From Trinickia caryophylli (GTDB lineage: Bacteria; Pseudomonadota; Gammaproteobacteria; Burkholderiales; Burkholderiaceae): a stretch of 64,000 nt of DNA. Each line of letters opens with the position of its first letter. Position 1 is the first letter of the stretch. Shown here piece after piece: positions 56,756 through 64,000 of this stretch. The position numbers were made by a program, and so were the translations under genes. The stretch covers positions 868,001 to 932,000 of the forward strand of contig NZ_CP139971.1 of the NCBI RefSeq assembly GCF_034424545.1, read 5' to 3'. Below the pieces are notes generated by a model, which was not told the DNA's origin, made no database searches, and saw only the letters and a program-made list of their open reading frames with translations.

Positions 56756-58309
56756 ATGGATTCGACCATTCCTTCCGATTCGACGCGGCGGCTCGTCGTA
56801 CTCGGCGCCGTGTGCGTGGCCGCGCTCGCGCTGCCGCTGGCGTTTTCGGGCGGCGCCGTGGCGACGCCCGCAATCGCACGCGATCTCGGCGGCGGGCCCG
56901 TAGCGATGAACTGGATCACGAATGCATTCATGCTTGCATTCGGAAGCCTGCTGATGGCGGCGGGCACGCTTGCCGACCGCTTCGGCCGAAAGCGCGTTTT
57001 CGCGTGGGGCGTGACGGGATTTACATTGAGTTCGCTCGCTCTCGGCTTCGCGCCGTCGATCCTGGCCGTCGACGCATTACGTGCGCTTCAGGGCGTAGCC
57101 GCCGCTGCGGCGCTCGCGGGCGGCACGGCCGCACTTGCGCAGGAATTCGAGGGCGCCGCACGTACCCGCGCGTTCAGCGCGCTCGGCACCACGTTCGGGA
57201 TCGGGCTCGCGTTTGGCCCCTTGCTGGCCGGCGGGCTCATCGCCCATCTGGGCTGGCGCGCGATCTTTGCAACGGGTGCGCTCGCCGGGGCGCTCTCGCT
57301 TGCGTTCGGCGTGCCACGCATGCGCGAATCGCGCGATCCCCATGCCCGCCGCCTGGATTGGGCGGGCACGCTGACATTCACGACCGCGCTCACCTGCTTC
57401 ACGTGCGCCGTCATCGAGGCGCCATCGCGCGGGTGGACTTCGCCCCCCGTACTCGCCCTGCTCGCAGCATGCATACTGTTCGGGCTTGCCTTCGTCGCCG
57501 TGGAAATGCGCGCGACGCGGCCCATGCTCGATCTTTCGCTGTTCCGTTATCCGCGTTTCGTCGGCGTGCAGGTATTGCCTGTCGCGACCTGTTATTGCTA
57601 TGTCGTCCTGCTCGTGGTACTGCCGCTGCGCTTTATCGGCATCGACGGCCACGACGAAATGCACGCAGGGTGGCTGATGCTCGCGCTTTCGGCGCCCATG
57701 CTTTTCGTCCCTTTCATGGCAGCCGCACTCGCGCGCCGGTTCTCGGCGGGCACGATCTCGGGAATCGGGCTGTGCATCGCTGCGGCGGCGCTCTACATGC
57801 TCGGTGAAACACTGAGCGCCGGCGTAAACTCGGCCGCGCTCGGTGCAATGGTCGCCATCGGGGCGGGCGCGGGTCTGCCGTGGGGTCTCATGGACGGGCT
57901 ATCGGTCAGCGTCGTGCCGAAATCGCGGGCCGGCATGGCTACCGGCATATTCAGCACCACGCGCGTAGCCGGAGAGGGTATCGCGCTGGCGGTCGTGAGC
58001 GCCGTTCTGGCCGCATTCGTACAGGCCCACTTGCATGGGCAGTGCCCGGAGATTCCGTCGGCCGCGCTCGCCGATGCTTCCGCGCGGCTGGCAACGGGCG
58101 ATCTCGCGCATGCAGCGGCGAATTTGCCGAATACGGCGCGCGCGGCGCTGCTGGCCAGTTATCAGGCATCGTTTGAAATGCTGCTGCGGGCGCTATCGAT
58201 CATTACCCTGTTGTGTGCGCTTGCCGTGTTCGCGTTCTTGAGCCGCGTTCGGGCGCACGACGCATCGGAATCCGCCATAGGCGATAACCGGGTTAAAGGC
58301 TCGCAATAA
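56756..58309 (+). CDS. MFS transporter, DHA2 (14-TM) type
   Basis: The 517-residue protein has about 14 hydrophobic helices and motif A as GTLADRFGRKRVFAWG. The length and N-terminal GGAVATPAIARDLGGG suggest the DHA2/EmrB-QacA drug-proton exchangers. The substrate is unknown; regulation by the divergent LysR is likely. A ribosome site CGAGGAT is upstream of ATG 56756. Its 3' end is directly followed, with a few bases of overlap, by a truncated expansin frame. Confidence 0.87.
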   Translation: MDSTIPSDSTRRLVVLGAVCVAALALPLAFSGGAVATPAIARDLGGGPVAMNWITNAFMLAFGSLLMAAGTLADRFGRKRVFAWGVTGFTLSSLALGFAPSILAVDALRALQGVAAAAALAGGTAALAQEFEGAARTRAFSALGTTFGIGLAFGPLLAGGLIAHLGWRAIFATGALAGALSLAFGVPRMRESRDPHARRLDWAGTLTFTTALTCFTCAVIEAPSRGWTSPPVLALLAACILFGLAFVAVEMRATRPMLDLSLFRYPRFVGVQVLPVATCYCYVVLLVVLPLRFIGIDGHDEMHAGWLMLALSAPMLFVPFMAAALARRFSAGTISGIGLCIAAAALYMLGETLSAGVNSAALGAMVAIGAGAGLPWGLMDGLSVSVVPKSRAGMATGIFSTTRVAGEGIALAVVSAVLAAFVQAHLHGQCPEIPSAALADASARLATGDLAHAAANLPNTARAALLASYQASFEMLLRALSIITLLCALAVFAFLSRVRAHDASESAIGDNRVKGSQ

Positions 58310-59136
58310 CCCGCTGCGAGTCGACGAATACCGCGCAGGCATGCGGTGCCTGCATCGAGGTAACCAACCTCAATACTCAGCAGTCAGTGGTCGTGCGCGT
58401 GGACAACAGTTGCCCCGGATGCGCGGCCGGCAACGTCGACCTGTCGCAGGAGGCCTTCGCCCTGATCTCGCCGATCGGCGCAGGCCAAATTCCTATCAGT
58501 TGGAAGTACGTCTCCTGCGCGCCGCCGACCATGAAGCTGTATTTCAAGGAAGGCTCCTCCCAGTGGTGGACCGCGGTGCAGGTGCGCGATCACCGCAATC
58601 CCGTCGCGTCTTTGGCTTACCGGGCGAGTGGCAGCACCGGTGCCTACATCCCGCTCGAGCGGCAGACGTACAACTATTTCCTGGCGCCCAGCGGAATGGG
58701 ACCGGGCCCCTACGACCTGCAGATCACCGATGTGTTCGGCCAAACCATCACCGCCACCGGCGTGGCGCTGGCCGTCACCACCGAGATCGATTTGGGGCAG
58801 CAGTTCCCGGCACTGCTGCCGTCCGCCGACGGCAGCAGCAGCGGTTCGTCCGGTGGAAGCGGCGATAGCGGAAGCACGGCAACCCAGCCGGCCACGGCGA
58901 GCGTTTCCGTGGCGAACGACTGGGGCCAAGGCTATTGCAGCAATGTGACGGTGACGAATCCAAATACCGTTCCCCTGACCTGGACCGTCTCGTTCGCCAG
59001 CGCCGGAACGATTTACACCTCGTGGAATGCCACCCTGTCGCAAAGCGGTGGCACGGTGACAGCCAGTGGGGTGGCATGGAATCAGGTGCTGCAGGCAGGC
59101 GCCAATACTTCGTTCGGCTTTTGCGCCAATCGATGA
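58297..59136 (+). pseudogene. 5'-truncated bacterial expansin with CBM2 domain
   Basis: This frame is open from 58297 but has no ATG, ribosome site or signal peptide. It encodes AQACGACIEVTN and RVDNSCPGCAAGNVDLSQEA, then ISWKYVSCAPPTMKLYFKEG. These are the rear of expansin domain 1 and domain 2, as in plant-associated bacteria. A Ser/Gly linker (about 58828-58890) and a CBM2-like tail (NDWGQGYCSNVTVTNPN; SFGFCANR) follow. The front of domain 1 and the export signal are missing, replaced by the end of the MFS gene. Expansins loosen plant cell walls; this copy is probably inactive. A GTG start at 58387 would leave it unsecreted. Confidence 0.75.
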
Positions 59137-59165
59137 GCCTGCCGGCCTCGCGCTTCGCACCCGCC

Positions 59166-59194
59166 CCGCTGCCCGCACGGTTTGCGGGCAGCGG
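59166..59194. terminator. Stem-loop between expansin remnant and lysE
   Basis: CCGCTGCCCGCA (59166-59177) pairs perfectly with TGCGGGCAGCGG (59183-59194) around five bases. It lies between convergent genes and may end both transcripts; no T tract is present. Confidence 0.5.
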
Positions 59195-59258
59195 TGCCTC
59201 GTGAACGGCCTTCAATGCAATTCGACCTCTGTTCGAACCGTCATCGACCGTAACAGGG

Positions 59259-59897
59259 TCAAAGGCCGACTTTCGGAGCCGTGAGAATCAGTCTCAGACC
59301 CAGCACCGAAATGGCACTGGCCGCGATCCGGTCGACCCATTTCTTCGCGCGCAGATAGACTTCACGCGGGCCTTTGCTCGAAAAGCAAAGCGCGACGATG
59401 GTGTACCAACCGAACTCGATACCGAAGACGAGCGGCGGCAGCGCGAAATAGCACCAGACGGGCGGGTGCTGCGGCAGCAACGCGGCGAAGATACTGCCGT
59501 ACCAGATCGCCGTTTTCGGATTGCTGAGCTGGGTGCTCAGCCCGATCCAAAACGATTTACGCGCGCTGCGGGGCCGAACTGAAAGCTCGCCGTCCATCGC
59601 GATCGGATGAGCGGCGCCGCGCCAGATCTTCGACGCAACGAGAATCAGATAGGCACCGCCCGCGATCTTCAGGCCGATATAGAGCCACTCGACCGACTGC
59701 AGCAGCGTATAGAGGCCCGCCAGGGCAACACCCGCGAAAAACATGCCACCGATTCCCATGCCGAGCGCCGTCGCAAGACCATCGTTGCGGGACAAACCGA
59801 TTGCGTTGCGCGCCACGATAACGAAACTCGGGCCAGGGATCATTGCGCCGAGCCACAGTGCAAAAAGAATTGCGGAAACGGCTGCTGATGCGGTCAT
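59259..59897 (-). CDS. LysE-family amino-acid exporter
   Basis: This is a 212-residue membrane protein with about six hydrophobic helices. LWLGAMIPGPSFVIVARNAIG is the LysE/RhtB signature, and KIAGGAYLILVASKIWRG also fits. It exports amino acids or derivatives. AAGGAG precedes the start. It is divergent from an AraC-family gene with a 300-base gap and could be its target. Confidence 0.88.
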   Translation of the reverse strand: MTASAAVSAILFALWLGAMIPGPSFVIVARNAIGLSRNDGLATALGMGIGGMFFAGVALAGLYTLLQSVEWLYIGLKIAGGAYLILVASKIWRGAAHPIAMDGELSVRPRSARKSFWIGLSTQLSNPKTAIWYGSIFAALLPQHPPVWCYFALPPLVFGIEFGWYTIVALCFSSKGPREVYLRAKKWVDRIAASAISVLGLRLILTAPKVGL

Positions 59898-60199
59898 CGA
59901 AGGCTCCTTCGAAAGAGGAAAAGACGCCGTTTCGGCGGTTTCATCGCGCCATGATACGCGCCCCGAACCGCCCCCGGCATTCAGGCCCGCAATCGATTCG
60001 CCGATCGCGCGCGCCCGTCGGCGGCTATTTCACCGGCCCCGGGGACGCGGGTGCGGGCCGCGCGCGAGCGTTATCATTGGCCATGCTGCCGGCCAGCGTC
60101 GGCGGCGCTCAATTGCAGTAGATTTGGGCATTATTCAGGTTCAATGCCGGCGAGCCGTTCAACGGCCGTCAATCGGGGAATCGAATCGGGGAATCGACC

Positions 60200-61042
60200 A
60201 TGGCACGCAGCGATCCAAAAAATCTATCGCGCTATTGGTGGGACCGTCATACGCCGGGTCTGAGCCTGATGTGCGCCGATTTCACCACACAGCAGTATGC
60301 GCCGCATTCGCACGACGGTTTTGTCATAGCGGTGACCGAGACGGGCGGTGCCGTGATCAAGAGCCGTGGCGTGGTGGAGGAAGCTCGCTCGTCGAAGCTC
60401 TTCGTGTTCAACCCTGCCGAGGCACACGCGGGCTGGATGGGCTGGAGCGACCGCTGGCGCTATCGCTCGTTCTATCTCACGCAAGGGGCGATCGATGCGG
60501 TCGCGCGTGGCCTCGGCATCGACGACGTGCCCTACTTCACGACCAACATGTTCGGCGACGAGGACCTGATTGCCGGCTTTCTGACACTGCACCGGGCACT
60601 CGAAGAGGGCCGCGACATCTTTCGTAAAAAGGAACTCCTCTTTTCGACGTTCGGGCGGCTCTATCTGCGGCACGGCAGCGGCGGCGGGCGCATCGAACCG
60701 CCGCCGCACGATCAGGCGCTCATGCGTATCGCCCTCGATCTCGTCCATGACCGGCATGCGCGGGAGTTGCATCTCGAAGAACTGAGCGCGGCGGTCGGCC
60801 TGACGCCATTTCAGCTCATTGGGCTCTTCAAGCGCTGTCTCGGCCTGACGCCGCATGCCTATCTGACCCAGGTCCGCCTGAAACACGCGTGCCACTATCT
60901 GAGTCGCGCGATGCCCATCGCCCATGTGGCCGCCGCCACCGGTTTTTACGATCAAAGCGCGCTGACCCGGCATTTCAAGCGCTGCTATGGCATCACGCCG
61001 CTGCAATTCGCCATGGCATCGGCGGGCAACGCGTCGCGTTGA
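60200..61042 (+). CDS. AraC-family regulator with cupin sensor domain
   Basis: The 280-residue regulator has an N-terminal AraC ligand-binding cupin (QQYAPHSHDGFVIAVTETGG, FNPAEAHAGW). A C-terminal double HTH follows (LHLEELSAAVGLTPFQLIGL; HVAAATGFYDQSALTRHFKR). This build senses a small molecule through a His-containing cupin. It is divergent from LysE and upstream of the AlaX gene, so it may control either. The preceding 300-base gap (59898-60199) contains only its promoter zone. Confidence 0.88.
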   Translation: MARSDPKNLSRYWWDRHTPGLSLMCADFTTQQYAPHSHDGFVIAVTETGGAVIKSRGVVEEARSSKLFVFNPAEAHAGWMGWSDRWRYRSFYLTQGAIDAVARGLGIDDVPYFTTNMFGDEDLIAGFLTLHRALEEGRDIFRKKELLFSTFGRLYLRHGSGGGRIEPPPHDQALMRIALDLVHDRHARELHLEELSAAVGLTPFQLIGLFKRCLGLTPHAYLTQVRLKHACHYLSRAMPIAHVAAATGFYDQSALTRHFKRCYGITPLQFAMASAGNASR

Positions 61043-61162
61043 TCTGCCCTCGCTCGAGGGTAATCGCTTGCGGGTAATCCTTCGCGCAATTTTCGCCAAT
61101 ACGCCAGCCGGCCCGCCGCCCAGACTTCCGCGGTATCCCATCACCGTTCGAAGGAAGCAAGC

Positions 61163-61888
61163 ATGGCTGCACGCGCGTTCTATCACGAGCACCCCGAAAT
61201 CTTTACCGTCGAAACGACCGTGGTCGACACCAACCCGGGGCGTGTCCTTCTGGCTCAATGCCCTTTTTACCCGGGCGGCGGCGGTCAACTGGCCGACCGC
61301 GGCGTGCTGCGCCACCGTGGCGGCGAAGTGGTGGTGACCGGCTTCGAATCCGTGGCGGGCCGGACGTGGGCCATGCTGGCCGACCCATCCCTGGAAGTGG
61401 CAGGAACGGTGCAAGCCGTGGTCGATCCGGCCTTTCGCCAGATGATGCGCGAACTCCACACGGGCACGCACATCCTCAATGCGTTCGTTTTCCAGGCTTT
61501 CGACGGCGCGCTCGTGACCGGCGTTCAGATGAACGACGACGGCACGGCCCGCATGGATTTCGACTTGCCCGACGCGGACAATGACCGGTTACCGGCACTG
61601 GAAGAACCGATCAACGACGTGATCCGGCAGAGCCTGCCCGTGCGGAGTCTGTACGTGCCGTTGCAAGCGGCACGCGAAGAGCACGGGCTGATCCGGTCCA
61701 GATCCGTCGCACCGCCGCCCACACCCGATGGGCTCATTCGTATCGTCGAGATCGTCGGCCTCGACAAGCAGGCCTGCGGCGGAACACATCTCGCCGAAAC
61801 GGGCGCATCACGTGCCCTACGGATTCTGAAAATCGACAACAAGGGCCGTCATAATCGGCGCGTGCGAATCGGCCTGGCGAATGCATGA
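61163..61888 (+). CDS. AlaX-type alanyl-tRNA editing protein
   Basis: This 241-residue stand-alone AlaRS editing-domain homologue hydrolyses mischarged Ser- or Gly-tRNA(Ala). The zinc motif HTGTH gives His99 and His103; ACGGTHLAETG gives Cys205 and His209. FYPGGGGQLADRG is the conserved N-terminal glycine-rich motif. It is about 120 bases after the AraC gene on the same strand. Placement beside an amino-acid exporter and a regulator suggests a link to toxic amino acids, but that is inference. Confidence 0.9.
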   Translation: MAARAFYHEHPEIFTVETTVVDTNPGRVLLAQCPFYPGGGGQLADRGVLRHRGGEVVVTGFESVAGRTWAMLADPSLEVAGTVQAVVDPAFRQMMRELHTGTHILNAFVFQAFDGALVTGVQMNDDGTARMDFDLPDADNDRLPALEEPINDVIRQSLPVRSLYVPLQAAREEHGLIRSRSVAPPPTPDGLIRIVEIVGLDKQACGGTHLAETGASRALRILKIDNKGRHNRRVRIGLANA

Positions 61889-61899
61889 GGATTACGCCT

Positions 61900-61925
61900 G
61901 CGCCCGGATGCTCGATGCCGGGCGC
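61900..61925. terminator. Stem-loop between convergent alaX and rhaS
   Basis: GCGCCCGG (61900-61907) and CCGGGCGC (61918-61925) pair around a 10-base loop, 12 bases after the AlaX stop and before the convergent rhaS-like stop. No T tract, so it is a weak or shared terminator. Confidence 0.45.
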
Positions 61926-61956
61926 GGTGCACGACGGCCTTGCCTAACCCCGATCG

Positions 61957-62964
61957 TCAGAAATTGAAGTTGTCAATATTGCCGGCATCGAAAGTCGTCG
62001 GCGGCCCGAGAATGATTTCGCCATCCTTACCGATCGTGCGCTTGCCGAGCTTGCCGGCCTCGAACGATTCGCCTTCCTTGCCGCTGATCGCGCCCGACGC
62101 GAGATTGGCCGCGGCATAGGCGGCCAGATAGCCGAGCTGGCCCGGGTCCCAAAGCTGGAACGCCTTGACGGTGCCGTTCTTGATGAATGCGCGCATCTGA
62201 TTCGGCGTACCCAAGCCCGTCACCGCGACCTTGCCCTTGCTCGGCGACGACGAAATATAACGCGCCGCGGCGGCAATCCCCACAGAGGTCGGCGCCACGA
62301 TGGCCTTCAGGTTCGGATACGCCTGCAACAGGCCCTGCGTTTCGACGAACGACTTCTGATCGTCGTCATTGCCGTAGGCGATCTTCACGAGCTTCATCTT
62401 CGAATACTCGGGCTTCTTCAGCTCCTCCTGCATCCATTTGATCCAGGTGTTCTGATTCGTCGCATTCGGCGTGGCCGATAGAATCGCAAACTCGCCCTCA
62501 CCGCCCATCAGCTTGGAGACGAGTTGAATCTGCCCGCGGCCGATTCCCTCCGCATTCGCCTGGTTGACGAAAAGCTGCCTCCCGTCGGGGGCCGTATCCG
62601 AGTCGAACGTCACGACCTTGATACCCTGCGACATGGCCCGCTTCAGATACGGCACGAGCGCATTCGCATCGTTCGCCGCAATCACGATGGCGTTTTGCCG
62701 CTGCGTCGTCATCGTATTGATGTACTGAACCTGAGACGAAGCACCGGCATCCGACGGCCCGACCACTTTTCCGTCGCCCTTGAATTCCTTGATGGCTTCC
62801 ATTCCGCCGTTGTCGGCGATCACCTCATACGGGTTGTTGATCTGCTTCGGAATGAATGCGATCTTGAGTCCTTCCTTGATGCTCGCCGCATGCGCCGTCG
62901 CGCCGATGCCGACAAGCGCGGCACAAAGCACGACCGTGCCGGCACGGCCTAACGATCTGAACAT
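61957..62964 (-). CDS. rhaS: Rhamnose-type sugar ABC transporter substrate-binding protein
   Basis: The 335-residue periplasmic protein has a signal peptide (SLGRAGTVVLCAALVGIGATAHA). A type I sugar-binding fold follows: FIPKQINNPYEVIADNGGME, GPSDAGASSQVQYINTMTTQ, NTWIKWMQEELKKPEYSKMK and LGTPNQMRAFIKNGTVKAF. These match the RhaS group by memory; AI-2 binding LsrB-like proteins are relatives. AGGAG lies upstream of the ATG. The permease gene starts upstream on the same strand, so this is the 3' end of a transporter operon. Confidence 0.8.
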   Translation of the reverse strand: MFRSLGRAGTVVLCAALVGIGATAHAASIKEGLKIAFIPKQINNPYEVIADNGGMEAIKEFKGDGKVVGPSDAGASSQVQYINTMTTQRQNAIVIAANDANALVPYLKRAMSQGIKVVTFDSDTAPDGRQLFVNQANAEGIGRGQIQLVSKLMGGEGEFAILSATPNATNQNTWIKWMQEELKKPEYSKMKLVKIAYGNDDDQKSFVETQGLLQAYPNLKAIVAPTSVGIAAAARYISSSPSKGKVAVTGLGTPNQMRAFIKNGTVKAFQLWDPGQLGYLAAYAAANLASGAISGKEGESFEAGKLGKRTIGKDGEIILGPPTTFDAGNIDNFNF

Positions 62965-63115
62965 GAGTTGTCTCCTCTTTGAATGAACGGACGGGTCGTC
63001 CGCGCTGGTTCCTGCATCACATCCACTACCCGACTGCCAGGCGATCGAATCATCAGGTCCGTCGCGCCTGTTACATCCATCACGCCATCGAAAACGACGG
63101 TCTGTCATGGGTCCA

Positions 63116-64000
63116 TCAGTTGATGGACGGCTGCGATTGCGCGACGAGCTTTCGATCCCGCGCGGCGCGCCAGCGCGCCGCCATATTTGGAATCAGCACG
63201 GACGCGAGCAGCAGCGCGCCGGTGACGATCGTCAGCGTCTCGCTCGATACGTCGACGAGCGTCAACGCATTCTTCAACACACCGACGATAAGTAGCGAAA
63301 GCAGCACGCCATACATCGACCCTTTCCCGCCGAAAATACTGACGCCGCCGAAAAGGACGGCCGCGATGACCGACAGCTCGAAGCCCTCGCCATTGTCACC
63401 ACGCGCGCTCGTAAAGCGCAGCGTGTAGACGATGCCCGCGAGCGCGCTCATCGCCCCCGAGAGCACGAAGAGGCGCAGCTTGATTCTGGCCACGTCGATG
63501 CCTGAAAACGTGGCGGCCTCCGCATTCGCGCCTATCGCAAAGAGGCTGCGCCCGAACGCGCTCGCCTGTAGCACGACGGCGAATATCGCTGCGCAAACGA
63601 TGACGAGCACGAACGGCACCGGAATGAACCCACCGATCGTCTGCATGCCAAGCAACGTATAGGCCGCCGGAAAGTCGGCCACGGCCTGGTCGCCGAGCAG
63701 CACGTAAGCCAGCCCCCGAAAAAGCGCGAGCGTGCCGATCGTGACGGCGAGCGACGGCAGGCCCAGCCTCACGATTGCCAGCCCGTTGAGCCAACCGGCA
63801 AGCGCGCCGGCCACGAGCACGATCGTCATCACGAGCGGCATCGGCAAGCCCGCATGCCACAGCACGCCCATCAGCGCACTCGACGCACCGAGCACCGAGG
63901 CCACGGAGAGATCGATTTCGGCCGCCACGATAATGAGCGTCATCGGCAACGCCATCAGCACGACTTCGCTCAGATCGGCCAACAGATTGCCGACGTTCGA
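63116..64000 (-). CDS. Sugar ABC transporter permease (partial, rhaP/rhaQ-like)
   Basis: At least 294 codons are visible, and the 5' end lies beyond the right edge. The protein has several hydrophobic helices (VVLMALPMTLIIVAAEIDLS; PFVLVIVCAAIFAVVLQAS). It contains GANAEAATFSGIDVARIKLR, the conserved EAA-like loop of BPD_transp_2 permeases. FGGVSIFGGKGSMYGVLLSL follows. It passes the sugar delivered by the rhaS-like protein 151 bases downstream. Which of the two rhamnose permeases it is cannot be told. Confidence 0.87.
   Translation of the reverse strand, partial: SNVGNLLADLSEVVLMALPMTLIIVAAEIDLSVASVLGASSALMGVLWHAGLPMPLVMTIVLVAGALAGWLNGLAIVRLGLPSLAVTIGTLALFRGLAYVLLGDQAVADFPAAYTLLGMQTIGGFIPVPFVLVIVCAAIFAVVLQASAFGRSLFAIGANAEAATFSGIDVARIKLRLFVLSGAMSALAGIVYTLRFTSARGDNGEGFELSVIAAVLFGGVSIFGGKGSMYGVLLSLLIVGVLKNALTLVDVSSETLTIVTGALLLASVLIPNMAARWRAARDRKLVAQSQPSIN

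Overview
The window is about 64 kb of GC-rich DNA (roughly 65% G+C) with Burkholderiaceae character, most like Paraburkholderia, Trinickia or Burkholderia. The pointers are a DUF4148 secreted protein, the giant NAD-dependent glutamate dehydrogenase, a gabTD pair, a form II CO-dehydrogenase-like molybdo-hydroxylase operon, a RhaS-type sugar ABC transporter, and paired LysR/MFS and TetR/SDR modules. No rRNA, tRNA, CRISPR array, insertion sequence, phage gene or replication origin was seen. It reads as ordinary chromosome with a metabolically versatile, possibly plant- or soil-associated lifestyle.

Layout. 1-8.4 kb: 5' part of an MscS-like channel gene, NAD-glutamate dehydrogenase, two alpha/beta hydrolases and an M14 peptidase. 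8.7-14 kb: GABA catabolism (gabT-gabD), an orphan amino-acid binding protein and an AstE/AspA-type deacylase, with two clear intrinsic terminators. 14-22 kb: small membrane/hypothetical proteins, glycogen phosphorylase, an NlpD-like LysM/M23 lipoprotein, DUF4148 protein, 6-phosphogluconate dehydrogenase and a sirtuin. 22-25 kb: a small PilJ-N/MCP-like soluble protein, then an FAD amino-acid dehydrogenase divergent from an XRE-cupin regulator across a striking double operator. 25.4-32.9 kb: a seven-gene operon for a form II CODH-like enzyme (small, large and medium subunits plus MoxR ATPase, VWA, SRPBCC and XdhC maturation proteins). 33-41 kb: a PLP decarboxylase-like enzyme, a TetR/SDR pair sharing twin palindromes, a DUF3103-like secreted protein, a poxB remnant, a fatty acid desaturase, a tiny membrane ORF, and an AraC/VOC pair.

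41-49.7 kb is a chemosensory locus. One strand carries mcp-cheW; the other carries mcp-cheY-STAS-cheA-cheR-cheB; the two meet at a strong hairpin. 50-55.6 kb is an aromatic alcohol/aldehyde module: an aldehyde dehydrogenase, a coniferyl-alcohol-dehydrogenase-like SDR and an SphA-like outer-membrane protein, with a divergent XylR/DmpR-type sigma-54 activator. A good -24/-12 promoter lies between them. 55.7-59.2 kb holds a LysR/MFS pair, followed by a 5'-truncated bacterial expansin with a CBM2 domain. 59.2-64 kb holds LysE and AraC genes, an AlaX-type editing protein and the start of a rhamnose-type ABC transporter.

Most confident are the housekeeping enzymes and the che and cox-like genes. 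Regulatory sites were read by eye and are predictions. The degraded expansin and poxB remnants, the sigma-54 aromatic module, the short PilJ-like protein and the twin operators are the most unusual observations.
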